Assembly: GCA_047621665.1 (NCBI GenBank)
Contig: JBLHMB010000022.1
Coordinates: 1 to 52,099, forward strand
Length of the DNA stretch: 52,099 nucleotides
Direction: 5' to 3'
From: Actimicrobium sp047621665
Lineage (GTDB): Bacteria > Pseudomonadota > Gammaproteobacteria > Burkholderiales > Burkholderiaceae_D
The notes beneath the pieces were generated by a model that did no database searches, had not been told where the DNA came from, and saw only the letters and a list, made by a program, of their open reading frames with translations. Position numbers and translations under genes: made by a program. Of this stretch, positions 35,322 through 43,493 are shown piece by piece (the first letter of the stretch is position 1; every line of letters begins with the position of its first letter).

Positions 35322-36296
35322 GTGTCGATAGTTTCCCCTCCAGCAAAGCTTGTGATCGCTTCTCGTGAAAGTCGGCTGGCCATGTGGCAGGCCGAGCATG
35401 TCCGCGATCGGCTCATCGCATTATATCCGCAGTGTGTTGTCGAAATTCTTGGTATGACGACCCGTGGTGACCAGATCCTTGATCGCACCTTGTCCAAGGT
35501 CGGCGGCAAAGGACTGTTCGTCAAGGAGCTTGAAGTGGCGATCGCCGAAGGGCGTGCCGACCTGGCGGTGCATTCGCTCAAGGATGTGCCGATGGAGTTG
35601 CCAGAGGGTTTCGTGCTGGCAGCCATGCTCGAACGCGGCAATCCGCGCGATGCGTTTGTTTCGAATGACTATGCGTCGCTGGATGCTTTGCCTGCCGGCG
35701 CGGTGGTCGGCACCAGCAGTCTGCGTCGCCAGGCATTGATTTCTGCGCGTTATCCGCACCTGGTGATCCGGCCGTTGCGCGGCAACCTTGATACGCGGCT
35801 CGGCAAGCTCGATCGTGGCGACTACGCTGCCATCATTCTGGCTGCCGCGGGCCTGGAACGACTTGGCATCCCGCAACGTATTCGTGTCTCGCTGGAGCCG
35901 GGGCACAGTTTGCCGGCACCGGGGCAGGGTGCCATGGCAATCGAGATCAAGTCCGGACGCGCCGATCTGCTCGCCCTGCTGGCGCCGCTCGATCATCTCG
36001 CGACGTCTTGCGCAGTGCAGGCCGAACGGACCCTGTCACGCGCCTTTGGCGGTAGTTGCCAAATTCCGTTGGCGGCATACGCAACTGTTGCGGGAGATCA
36101 GTTGCATTTGCGTGCGATGGTGGCAACTCCTGACGGCACGCGTGTTGCCGTGGCCGAGGCCTATGGACCCGCGAACAATCCGGAAGCACTTGGTCAGCAG
36201 GTGGCAAAGGCGCTGAGTGATCAGGACGCCGACGCGATTCTGGCAATCTGCAAAGCCGAAGCGGCCATCGAAGGCAGCGAGTTGATCGCGCCGTAA
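35322..36296 (+). CDS. hemC: Porphobilinogen deaminase (hydroxymethylbilane synthase)
   Basis: HemC joins four porphobilinogen units into hydroxymethylbilane in tetrapyrrole synthesis. The 324-residue protein starts with KLVIASRESRLAMWQAEHV and shows TRGDQILD, the conserved SLKDVPMELP (catalytic Asp), GTSSLRRQA and RGNLDTRLGKLD. C246 in FGGSCQIPLAAYA is the dipyrromethane cofactor attachment site. The start is GTG with an AAAGAAAA purine stretch upstream. First gene of hemCDXY; its stop overlaps hemD by one base (TAATG). Confidence 0.97.
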   Translation: MSIVSPPAKLVIASRESRLAMWQAEHVRDRLIALYPQCVVEILGMTTRGDQILDRTLSKVGGKGLFVKELEVAIAEGRADLAVHSLKDVPMELPEGFVLAAMLERGNPRDAFVSNDYASLDALPAGAVVGTSSLRRQALISARYPHLVIRPLRGNLDTRLGKLDRGDYAAIILAAAGLERLGIPQRIRVSLEPGHSLPAPGQGAMAIEIKSGRADLLALLAPLDHLATSCAVQAERTLSRAFGGSCQIPLAAYATVAGDQLHLRAMVATPDGTRVAVAEAYGPANNPEALGQQVAKALSDQDADAILAICKAEAAIEGSELIAP

Positions 36297-37066
36297 TGTT
36301 GCGTAAGCTAGTTATTACCCGCCCGCTGGCACAGTCGCTCGGACTGGCGCGACTCCTGGGTGATTGCGGTCGCGAGGTCGTCATTTTGCCTCTGCTGGAG
36401 ATTCTTCCGTTAGCGGATGATTCGTTACTGCAAGCCACGCTGGCGCAATTAGCGTCGTTCGCGCTGGTGGCGTTCGTCAGTCCGAATGCCATCGATGCGA
36501 CGTTCGCTCACATTGCGACCTGGCCCGCATCGGTGCCGCTGGCGGTGATGGGTGAAGGCAGCCGGCGCGCGCTGGCACTGCATGGCGTGGTGTCCGGTCC
36601 TTATCAGATCACCAGCCCGCTCGATCCGCAGCGCACCGACTCGCAGACATTGTTGCAGGCGCTGGACTTGCCCCGCCTGCAGGGGCAGCGGGTACTGATT
36701 ATTCGTGGCGATGGTGGCCGGGAATTGCTTGCGGACGCCCTGCGGGACGCCGGCGTCGACGTGCAGCAAGTCGCGGCCTATCGCCGCGCTGCGCCACTGC
36801 TGGATGCGGCGTTGAGGCAGCGGCTTGCTGATCTGCTGGCACAAGACGGCGACTGGATCATTACCAGCTCCGAAGCACTGCAGGTCCTGATGGGCTTTGT
36901 GCAGCAAGTCGATGCTGAAACGGGTGTGGAAAAAATACAACATAAGAACTTGTTTGTGCCGCACCGCAGGATCGCAGAAACAGCGGTTTCATTGGGTTTT
37001 CACTCTGTTTTCCTGACAGGATCCGGCGACGAAGGCCTACTTACCGCGTTACAATCCACGCCATGA
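36296..37066 (+). CDS. hemD: Uroporphyrinogen-III synthase
   Basis: HemD cyclises hydroxymethylbilane with D-ring inversion to uroporphyrinogen III. The family diverges strongly in sequence, but the 256-residue length fits, as do the N-terminal VITRPLAQSLGLARLL, the LVAFVSPNAI motif, QRVLIIRGDGGRELLADALRDAG and the late ITSSEALQVL. It overlaps hemC by one base and hemX by four, so the three are co-translated. Confidence 0.94.
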   Translation: MLRKLVITRPLAQSLGLARLLGDCGREVVILPLLEILPLADDSLLQATLAQLASFALVAFVSPNAIDATFAHIATWPASVPLAVMGEGSRRALALHGVVSGPYQITSPLDPQRTDSQTLLQALDLPRLQGQRVLIIRGDGGRELLADALRDAGVDVQQVAAYRRAAPLLDAALRQRLADLLAQDGDWIITSSEALQVLMGFVQQVDAETGVEKIQHKNLFVPHRRIAETAVSLGFHSVFLTGSGDEGLLTALQSTP

Positions 37067-38211
37067 ACGATACGCCAACCCCCAACACGCCCGGCGTGAT
37101 GCCAACTGTCCCGGCTACGCATGACCGTAGCGATACCTCCAATTCGCCTTCGTTGCGACCGGCATCGTCGCAATGGCTGCTCTATGCGCTCATTGCGCTG
37201 GTGGCAGTATTGCTGGTGGCACAGTGGTGGTCGTGGCGCTCGGAGATGCACATCTTGCGCACCGAGACAGCGCAGCGCCTGCAAGCCGGTGACAGTGGCA
37301 ACAGCGAAACCAAAGGTATCGTCAAATCACTGCAGGATGGCACCCGCGAGCTGCAGAGCAAGGTCGGCGTCCTTGAAAATCGCCAGAGCGAAGCACAGAG
37401 CCAGCAATTGTCGCTGGAACAGTTGTACCAGGATCTGTCAAAAAATCGCGACGACTGGGCGCTGGCGGAGATCGAGCAGGTGCTGTCAACGGCGAGCCAG
37501 CAGTTGCAGCTTGCCGGCAATGTGCCGGGTGCGTTAATTGCACTGCAAAACGCCGACCGCAGTCTGTCCCGTTCCGACAAGCCGCAATTTATAACCATCC
37601 GTCGCGCCATTGCCCGGGACATTGACCGGTTGAAGTCGTTGCCTTCGTTGGACCTGACAGGGATCGCGCTACGTCTTGATAGTGTCATCGGTCAAATTGA
37701 TGGCATGCCGCTGTTATCGGATGAAAAACCGGCGGTTCTCGCGGCGTCCCCGAAAAATAACCGGCGTACGCCAGTTCGACTGGTGCCGGTGGCCAAGCCA
37801 GCAGCAGGGCATGGAAATCAGCCGGCCGAATGGCCGGAAGACTTACGCAATAAATGGAATAGTTTAACGAGTGAAATGTGGGTCGAAGTCAGCCAGTTGA
37901 TCCGGGTGCGCAGTGTCGAAACCTCCGATGCGTTGCTGTTGTCGCCGACCCAGGCCTACTACGCGCGCGAAAACCTCAAGCTGCGGCTACTCAATGCCCG
38001 CTTGGCCCTGCTGTCGCGTAATGAGGGTGCCTTTCGCAGCGATATGATCGCGTCGCAGGATGCGATCACAAAGTACTTCGACACCCGTGCGCGCCAGACC
38101 CAGAATACACAGGTCTTGCTCAAGCAAATCCAGAGCAGCAATCTGTCGATTGAGATGCCAACGCTGTCCGAAAGCCTCAACGCCGTGCGTAATTACAAAG
38201 CCAAACCATAG
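37063..38211 (+). CDS. hemX: HemX-like membrane protein of the hem operon
   Basis: A 382-residue inner-membrane protein of the HemX family, often annotated as a uroporphyrinogen-III C-methyltransferase-like protein but without a methyltransferase motif. It has a low-complexity cytoplasmic N-terminus, one membrane span at about 38-56 (WLLYALIALVAVLLVAQWW), then a coiled coil at about 65-130 (SEAQSQQLSLEQLYQ) and a helical periplasmic domain. Enzymatic activity is doubtful. It overlaps hemD by ATGA and hemY by one base. Confidence 0.92.
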   Translation: MNDTPTPNTPGVMPTVPATHDRSDTSNSPSLRPASSQWLLYALIALVAVLLVAQWWSWRSEMHILRTETAQRLQAGDSGNSETKGIVKSLQDGTRELQSKVGVLENRQSEAQSQQLSLEQLYQDLSKNRDDWALAEIEQVLSTASQQLQLAGNVPGALIALQNADRSLSRSDKPQFITIRRAIARDIDRLKSLPSLDLTGIALRLDSVIGQIDGMPLLSDEKPAVLAASPKNNRRTPVRLVPVAKPAAGHGNQPAEWPEDLRNKWNSLTSEMWVEVSQLIRVRSVETSDALLLSPTQAYYARENLKLRLLNARLALLSRNEGAFRSDMIASQDAITKYFDTRARQTQNTQVLLKQIQSSNLSIEMPTLSESLNAVRNYKAKP

Positions 38212-39440
38212 TGCGCCTCCTACTTCGTCTCCTGTTGCTGTTCGCAATAGCCGTTGGCCTGGCGGTTGCCTCGCGCTTCAATCCCGGTAATGTGGTGCTG
38301 TTTTATCCGCCTTACCGGATCGACCTGTCGCTCAATTTTTTCCTGTTATTGCTGGCATTGCTGTTCTGGCTATGCTTCCTGTTGCTCAATACTTTGTCGA
38401 TTACCCAAAAAATGCCGTCGCGTGTCGCTGCTTACCGGCGTGAAAAGCGGGCACGCGAAGGTGTCCAGGCTCTGCGTGATTCCCTCAAGGCACTATTCGA
38501 GGGACGTTTCGGACATGCCGAAAAAGCGGCGGTCAGAGCAGGCGAGTCGCCCGAGAATGCGGGATTGGCTGCGCTGATCGGCGCGCGTGCAGCGCATCGC
38601 ATGCAACAGACTGCCCGTCGCGATGAATGGCTTTACCGGATTGCCGACGACAACGGATTACGCACGGCACGCTTGATGACGGCGTTGGAGTTGCTGGTTG
38701 ACGATCACAAGCCGGAACGGGCACTGGAGGCAGTCAGTGAGTTGAATGCCAGTGGAACACGCCACATCCATGTGCTGAGGCTGGCGTTGAAAGCCAGCCA
38801 TCAGGCACGCAACTGGGCCGAAGTACTGCGATTGGTCCGGACTCTCGACAAGAACAATGCCTTGCATCCGGTAGCGTCGCGCCGTTTGCGTGAACTCGCT
38901 TACGATGATTTGTTATCGGACCGCAGCAATGATCCCGAATCGATTCGCCGCACATGGGCTGGCGTGCCGGCATCGGACCGCACCACACCGCTCGTTGCCG
39001 TCCGTGCTGCCGAAGCGTTTGGCAGCCGGGGGTTGACTGATGAAGCCCGCTCGGTTATCGAACGGGCGCTTGCGGTCGAATGGGATGATCGCCTGATCAA
39101 GGCTTACAGGGATGTTGCTGCGATGGAAAGTACGGCAACCTTGCTGGTTCAGATTGAACACTGTGAAGCATGGATGCTAGCCCGGCCCACCGATCCTGAG
39201 CTGGCGCTGACGTTGGGCGCGCTGTGCTTAAAGCAAAAACTGTGGGGTAAAGCCCAGCGTCATCTGGAACAGGCGTTGTCGAATGCCAGCGAGACAGAGA
39301 CGGTTCGTACCAGTCATTTGAAGTTGGCCCAGCTGCATGAGTCGCTGAACCATGCCGAGCAGGCCGCTGCGCACTATCGACAATGCGCTCTGGCCGGACT
39401 GCTGGATCAGGTGCGTTATCCAGTTGCTCGCATTTCCTGA
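38211..39440 (+). CDS. hemY: HemY-like TPR membrane protein of the hem operon
   Basis: A 409-residue protein of the proteobacterial HemY family, unrelated to Bacillus protoporphyrinogen oxidase. The N-terminal HemY_N region has two membrane spans (about 1-20 and 40-62) with the NPGNVVLFYPPYRIDLSLNF linker. TPR-like helical repeats follow to the C-terminus, for example around PTDPELALTLGALCLKQKLWGKAQRHLEQAL. The start is GTG, overlapping the hemX stop. Role in haem synthesis is not enzymatic as far as known; probably scaffolding. Confidence 0.92.
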   Translation: MRLLLRLLLLFAIAVGLAVASRFNPGNVVLFYPPYRIDLSLNFFLLLLALLFWLCFLLLNTLSITQKMPSRVAAYRREKRAREGVQALRDSLKALFEGRFGHAEKAAVRAGESPENAGLAALIGARAAHRMQQTARRDEWLYRIADDNGLRTARLMTALELLVDDHKPERALEAVSELNASGTRHIHVLRLALKASHQARNWAEVLRLVRTLDKNNALHPVASRRLRELAYDDLLSDRSNDPESIRRTWAGVPASDRTTPLVAVRAAEAFGSRGLTDEARSVIERALAVEWDDRLIKAYRDVAAMESTATLLVQIEHCEAWMLARPTDPELALTLGALCLKQKLWGKAQRHLEQALSNASETETVRTSHLKLAQLHESLNHAEQAAAHYRQCALAGLLDQVRYPVARIS

Positions 39441-39488
39441 AAACCCGGTCCCGTCTTCCTAACGAATTCCACACAACTGAAAGAGCAC

Positions 39489-40037
39489 ATGAGCTTGAAT
39501 AACGTATCTGCCGGACGCGATCTGCCGAATGATTTCAACGTCATCATTGAAATTCCGATGAACGCCGATCCGATCAAGTATGAAGTCGACAAGGAGTCCG
39601 GTGCGATTTTTGTTGATCGCTTCATGGGTACGGCAATGCACTATCCATGCAACTACGGTTATGTTCCACGGACGATTTCGGACGATGGCGACCCGGTTGA
39701 TGTTCTGGTGATCACCCCGTTCCCGCTTTTCCCCGGTGTCGTCGTACGCTGCCGCGCAATTGGTGTGCTGAAAATGTCGGATGAAGCCGGCGGTGACGCC
39801 AAAGTCCTGGCGGTGCCGGTTGATAAGGTGCTGTCGATCTATACCCACTGGCAAAAACCGGAAGACATGAATGATTTGCGCTTGCAGCAGATCCAGCATT
39901 TCTTTGAGCATTACAAGGATCTGGAAAAAGGCAAGTGGGTGAAGATCGAAGGATGGGCCGGTCCTGACGAAGCGAAGGCAGAGATCATGTCTGGCGTTGC
40001 TGCGTATCAAAAATCACTGGAAACGCCAGCCGCTTAA
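39489..40037 (+). CDS. ppa: Inorganic pyrophosphatase (family I)
   Basis: Soluble magnesium-dependent pyrophosphatase that pulls biosynthetic reactions forward. The 182-residue length and motifs fit family I: YEVDKESGAIFVDRF, YPCNYGYVPRT, and the metal-binding DDGDPVDVLV with three acidic residues; later HWQKPEDMNDL and EHYKDLEKGKWVK. A GAAAGAG ribosome site lies just upstream of the ATG. It follows hemY by 48 bases and is closed by a strong terminator. Confidence 0.96.
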   Translation: MSLNNVSAGRDLPNDFNVIIEIPMNADPIKYEVDKESGAIFVDRFMGTAMHYPCNYGYVPRTISDDGDPVDVLVITPFPLFPGVVVRCRAIGVLKMSDEAGGDAKVLAVPVDKVLSIYTHWQKPEDMNDLRLQQIQHFFEHYKDLEKGKWVKIEGWAGPDEAKAEIMSGVAAYQKSLETPAA

Positions 40038-40067
40038 TTGCAACGGCTGCGACCGAACCGGTTGTGA

Positions 40068-40104
40068 AAAAAGCCCCGGACTCAATGAGTCCGGGGCTTT
40101 TTTA
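40068..40104. terminator. Bidirectional rho-independent terminator after ppa
   Basis: Twelve-base stem AGCCCCGGACTC (40073-40084) / GAGTCCGGGGCT (40088-40099) with a 3-base loop, an A run on the left (40068-40073) and a T run on the right (40098-40104). It ends the hem-ppa transcription unit 30 bases after the ppa stop. Confidence 0.93.
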
Positions 40105-40404
40105 TTGCTACGCAGGCGATTGCGATGGCGTTGGCGCCAAAAGATAGCTGAGTGGTCGCGCGACTGGCTAACTAGTAAGTGATCGTAACAATTCCCGGAT
40201 AAGCGGGGTACCGAACCGAGCAACGTCCATGATGCAGGTAGCCTTCATTCCACTCGCAGACAGGCGCCGGTAACTATCCGCAGCCTCGTTTGCCATAGCG
40301 CCGGCTTGATCTGCCCGCGCTCATTACTATTGCGGGAGACCGATCATTTCTGGACGGCTGCCCACAAGACCGTGTGTAGTTCCCGTTAAAAAAAGGAAAA
40401 CATC
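40105..40404. other. Gene-free region between ppa and the collagen-like gene
   Basis: About 300 bases with no supported gene. A perfect palindrome TTGGCGCCAA occurs at about 40132-40141. The end of the region carries the AAAAAAAGGAAAA ribosome binding site of the next gene. The promoter of that gene must lie here but I cannot place it. Confidence 0.5.
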
Positions 40405-40821
40405 ATGATGTATTCAAAACAGCTCGTCGTTATCGCTGCAACGCTTGCCCTTGGCGGTTGCATCACATTGCCAGCCGGCCCGGCGGGCCCGCAAGGTGAG
40501 CCAGGATTCACCGGTGCAACCGGGAAACCGGGATCAACGGGTTACACCGGCGCGACTGGAAGCACCGGCGCAACCGGCTATACAGGGGCAACCGGAAATA
40601 CCGGCGCAACCGGCAGTACCGGGGCAACCGGCTATACAGGTGATACAGGTGCGACCGGTGCGACCGGCTATACCGGCGCGACCGGCAGTACTGGTGCGAC
40701 CGGCTACACCGGCGCGACGGGTAACACCGGTGCAACGGGTAACGCAGGTGCGCGTGGCGCAGCAGGCGCCCGCGCCGCCCCGACTGGCGATACAGTTGTG
40801 ATCGTGCCAGGCCAACGTTAA
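40405..40821 (+). CDS. Collagen-like repeat lipoprotein
   Basis: A 138-residue protein with a lipoprotein signal (lipobox LALGGC, C19) followed by 33 uninterrupted G-X-Y triplets. Early ones are GPA GPQ GEP; most of the rest are GAT, GST, GYT and GNT. The tail is short and non-repetitive (APTGDTVVIVPGQR). Thr dominates the Y position, as in other bacterial collagen-like proteins that lack hydroxyproline; a triple helix on the outer membrane or periplasmic face is inferred. The DNA is itself repetitive, so copy number may vary. A strong AAGGAAAA ribosome site precedes tandem ATG codons, and a terminator follows, so it is a single-gene unit. Confidence 0.9.
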   Translation: MMYSKQLVVIAATLALGGCITLPAGPAGPQGEPGFTGATGKPGSTGYTGATGSTGATGYTGATGNTGATGSTGATGYTGDTGATGATGYTGATGSTGATGYTGATGNTGATGNAGARGAAGARAAPTGDTVVIVPGQR

Positions 40822-40851
40822 TCGTTAGCGCAGCTTCGCTGCCGCACTTGA

Positions 40852-40891
40852 ATCGCCGTCAGGAACATGGTCCCTGACGGCGATTTTTTTT
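40852..40891 (+). terminator. Rho-independent terminator after the collagen-like gene
   Basis: ATCGCCGTCAGG (40852-40863) pairs with CCTGACGGCGAT (40873-40884) around a 9-base loop and is followed by seven or eight T. It lies 30 bases after the stop codon. Confidence 0.92.
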
Positions 40892-41024
40892 CTGACACAT
40901 TCGGCAGGCGGCACGGGCAGGCGGATAAATGCCGTGACCAGCATCCTCTGGCCACGACTTGATCGATCAGTTCGCCGTGACAAGGTGTCGCTTTCCCGTC
41001 TATCCGGTGCGTTATGATGCGGAC

Positions 41025-41825
41025 ATGCGACTACATTCATTTCTGACCATGAAACCGGAGACATGGGGCCATGCGCTGGTGCGCATGGCGCTGAGCTGGT
41101 GGACCATGTTTCATCTCGGAGCGATCGCGCTGGTGATGGCTTTTTCACCGTCGACTTATTACCGGGCGAACAGGGCTGTTACCTCCCGATATATTTATGT
41201 CAGTACCTGGCAAGTGCTGCTGTGGTTCACGTTGCTCAGCGCGCTGGTTTGTCAGGTGATCATTCACATCGTTGTCGTGACCGCCATCAGTTATGGGTTG
41301 TCGCAGTACGCGCTCGAAATGGTCGTACGCGTGCTGGTCCTGGAATTGATTCCTCTTTCCGCTGCCATGTTTGTCGCGTTGCGCTCTGGTTTGGCATTTA
41401 ATGCCAGTACGGCGTTGCCAACACCTGTCGAGCCGGCTACCCTGACCCGCGTCGATGTTAAGCGCCTACGCAGCGAAGTTGTGCCACAAGTGGTTGCCGG
41501 CGCTTTTGCTGTCGTCAGCCTGGCCATGGTGAGCAGTGTCATCGTTCTGGTACTGGCCTACGTCAATGTGTACGGATTGTTGCCTTGGGGATTGGTCGAC
41601 TACACCCGCACGGTTGGGCGTGTTTTCGATCCCATCGTAACGATCGGTTTTGTATTGAAAACTCTGCTCTTTGGTATGGCCGTCGCCGTGATCCCGATGG
41701 CCGCACTGCTGGAAGAGTCGCGCAAGCAGCAGACGCTGGCATCGCCGGTCCAGCCTGGAGCGATTCGATTGCTGACCGTCTTGTTGCTGATCGAAGCAGG
41801 CTCTCTCGCCTTTAAGTACAGCTGA
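41025..41825 (+). CDS. MlaE/YrbE-like ABC permease (divergent)
   Basis: A membrane protein of about 266 residues starting at ATG 41025; ATG 41049 is also possible. Five or so hydrophobic segments are visible. The central stretch MVVRVLVLELIPLSAAMFVALRSGLAFNAS corresponds to the MlaE motif that normally reads ELGPLL..L..AGR.G.A..AELG, but the Gly and the final AELG are lost, so it is a divergent member. MlaE permeases move phospholipids with an MCE protein and an ATPase. The next gene encodes an MCE protein, which supports the assignment. No ATPase gene is present in this cluster. Confidence 0.8.
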   Translation: MRLHSFLTMKPETWGHALVRMALSWWTMFHLGAIALVMAFSPSTYYRANRAVTSRYIYVSTWQVLLWFTLLSALVCQVIIHIVVVTAISYGLSQYALEMVVRVLVLELIPLSAAMFVALRSGLAFNASTALPTPVEPATLTRVDVKRLRSEVVPQVVAGAFAVVSLAMVSSVIVLVLAYVNVYGLLPWGLVDYTRTVGRVFDPIVTIGFVLKTLLFGMAVAVIPMAALLEESRKQQTLASPVQPGAIRLLTVLLLIEAGSLAFKYS

Positions 41826-41834
41826 TTCAACCCT

Positions 41835-42776
41835 ATGGAGCCCATGGAAAATCCACCCGAAACCACTGCCGTTGCCCACGTCGAATTCAAGGCAGTCGTC
41901 TTGCTGATCGTGATGACAGCACTCATCATCAGTTTTTTGCTGTACGTCATGTATGCGCGTGGCGTGTTTGAAAGCACCCAGCGTCTGGTGCTGATATCGG
42001 ATGACTCGGAAGGTGTGCTTGTTGGAATGGATCTGACGTTTTCAGGGTTTCCGATCGGGCGGGTTCAGCGTATCGAACTGTCGCCGGATGGCAAGGCCCG
42101 GATCCTGCTCGATGTGCCACATCAGGATGCGCACTGGTTGCGGACCTCCAGCATCTTCACGATGGAGCGCGGCATGGTGGGCGACACCCGGATTCGGGCG
42201 TTTACCGGGATATTTTCCGATCCGCCGTTGCCGCCCGGTGCCGAGCGCACCGTACTGCGCGGCGACACTGCCGCGGAAATCCCCCGTCTCGTGGCTGCCG
42301 CACGCAGTCTGCTCGATAACCTCGGTACGATGACTTCCAGAGAGGCGCCGCTCAATGCTACGTTGGCCAACGTGCAAGGTGTGACGGCAAATTTATCGGG
42401 TAAATATGGTTTGTTGGGTGGTGCGTTAGGCAGTGATGAGAACGCCAAAAAACTGATTGCGTCGCTCGATAACGTCAATACTTTGCTGACCAAAACCGAT
42501 CAGCGTGTCTTCGGCAAAAAAGGCGTGCTGGACGATGTCCAGGCAACCATCGTCCAGCTCAATGCCGTACTGGCCGATGCCCGTACCAGTCTCACTAAAG
42601 TGGATGCAGTGCTAGCCGAGGCGCAGGCGGTTGGCGCCAACGCCCGCGTTGCCACCAACGACCTCGGCGCATTGCGCGCGGAAGTTGATACCAGCTTGCG
42701 CAAAGTAACCAGCCTGGTCGACGAAATCAATCGCAAGTGGCCCTTTGCCCGTGATACCCAGATCAAACTTCCATGA
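41835..42776 (+). CDS. MCE-domain protein (MlaD-like)
   Basis: A 313-residue protein with a single N-terminal membrane anchor (about 16-38) and an MCE domain (about 50-130; GVLVGMDLTFSGFPIGRVQRIEL is the conserved start). A long helical C-terminal part with heptad-like repeats follows (about 210-300). MCE proteins form hexameric lipid-carrying rings or tubes in the periplasm. An in-frame ATG at 41844 is an alternative start. It lies 9 bases after the permease gene and overlaps the lipoprotein gene by 4 bases, so the three form an operon. Confidence 0.9.
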   Translation: MEPMENPPETTAVAHVEFKAVVLLIVMTALIISFLLYVMYARGVFESTQRLVLISDDSEGVLVGMDLTFSGFPIGRVQRIELSPDGKARILLDVPHQDAHWLRTSSIFTMERGMVGDTRIRAFTGIFSDPPLPPGAERTVLRGDTAAEIPRLVAAARSLLDNLGTMTSREAPLNATLANVQGVTANLSGKYGLLGGALGSDENAKKLIASLDNVNTLLTKTDQRVFGKKGVLDDVQATIVQLNAVLADARTSLTKVDAVLAEAQAVGANARVATNDLGALRAEVDTSLRKVTSLVDEINRKWPFARDTQIKLP

Positions 42777-43408
42777 AAATACTTGCGCTGACCTTATCTT
42801 TTCTACTGGCCGGTTGTGCCAGCAACCCGCCTTCCCCGGACTGGCAGGGTAACGCCTACAGCGCGCTCGACAGTTTTACCTCGACCTATCTGAAGGGAAA
42901 CACGCGCACTGCCGCGGCTGACTTTGCGCGTGCCCGGGGCGAAATCAGTAGCACCGGCCGTGCAGATTTACTGGCGCGTGCCGAGCTGGTGCGCTGCGCA
43001 GTGCGGGTTGCCAGCCTGGAATTCGATGACTGCGCCGGCTATCAGCCGTTCGCCGCTGATGCCGCCAAAACCGAACGCAGCTATGCGGCTTATCTGAGCG
43101 CCCGCTGGCAAGACGTCGATGTCGCGTTGTTGCCGGTTCAGCATCGTGCCATACCGGGTTCATCGGCGACGCCGGTTGGCACGATCGACGACCCGTTGGC
43201 ACGACTCATCGCGGCCGGTGTTCTGCTGCAAGCTGGCCGGTTGACGCCGGCAGACATGATTAGTGCAACGGACACGGCTTCTGCACAAGGATGGCGCCGG
43301 CCGTTGCTGGCATGGCTGGGTGTACAGGTCAGGAGTGCCCAGGAGGCTGGTGATCCGGAGGATGTGGCGCGGTTACAGAGACGGATCAATTTGATCGCAG
43401 CACAGTGA
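42773..43408 (+). CDS. Putative lipoprotein of the MCE transport operon
   Basis: A 211-residue lipoprotein: signal KILALTLSFLLAGC with Cys at residue 15. The mature part is helical and alanine-rich, with a pattern like TPR or other helical-repeat proteins (for example ADFARARGEISSTGRADLLARAELVRCAV). Two Cys in the mature part (RCAV and DDCAG) could form a disulfide. I do not recognise a named family; it does not look like the ABC-type auxiliary lipoprotein MlaA or PqiC. ATGA coupling to the MCE gene suggests an outer-membrane partner for lipid transport (inference). Confidence 0.85.
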   Translation: MKILALTLSFLLAGCASNPPSPDWQGNAYSALDSFTSTYLKGNTRTAAADFARARGEISSTGRADLLARAELVRCAVRVASLEFDDCAGYQPFAADAAKTERSYAAYLSARWQDVDVALLPVQHRAIPGSSATPVGTIDDPLARLIAAGVLLQAGRLTPADMISATDTASAQGWRRPLLAWLGVQVRSAQEAGDPEDVARLQRRINLIAAQ

Positions 43409-43493
43409 TAGCAGGTGGCGGTCGACTCGACTCATCTCTGCAAGACGCTGCCCGACACTGATTCCATGATTTGTCCGATGTCCATGATTCGGC

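Noticed and set aside
35170..35346. Upstream extension of the ppc frame by 59 codons
   Set aside because: It would cross the hemC start and promoter region, and the extension is Ser/Thr/Val-rich and unlike Ppc; ATG 35169 gives the normal N-terminus.
38211..39440. Naming this gene as protoporphyrinogen oxidase because of the hemY symbol
   Set aside because: It has no FAD-binding motif; it is the proteobacterial TPR-type HemY.
40825..41148. 107-codon frame on the minus strand after the collagen-like gene
   Set aside because: It spans the rho-independent terminator and the start of the permease gene, with no ribosome site; treated as a shadow.
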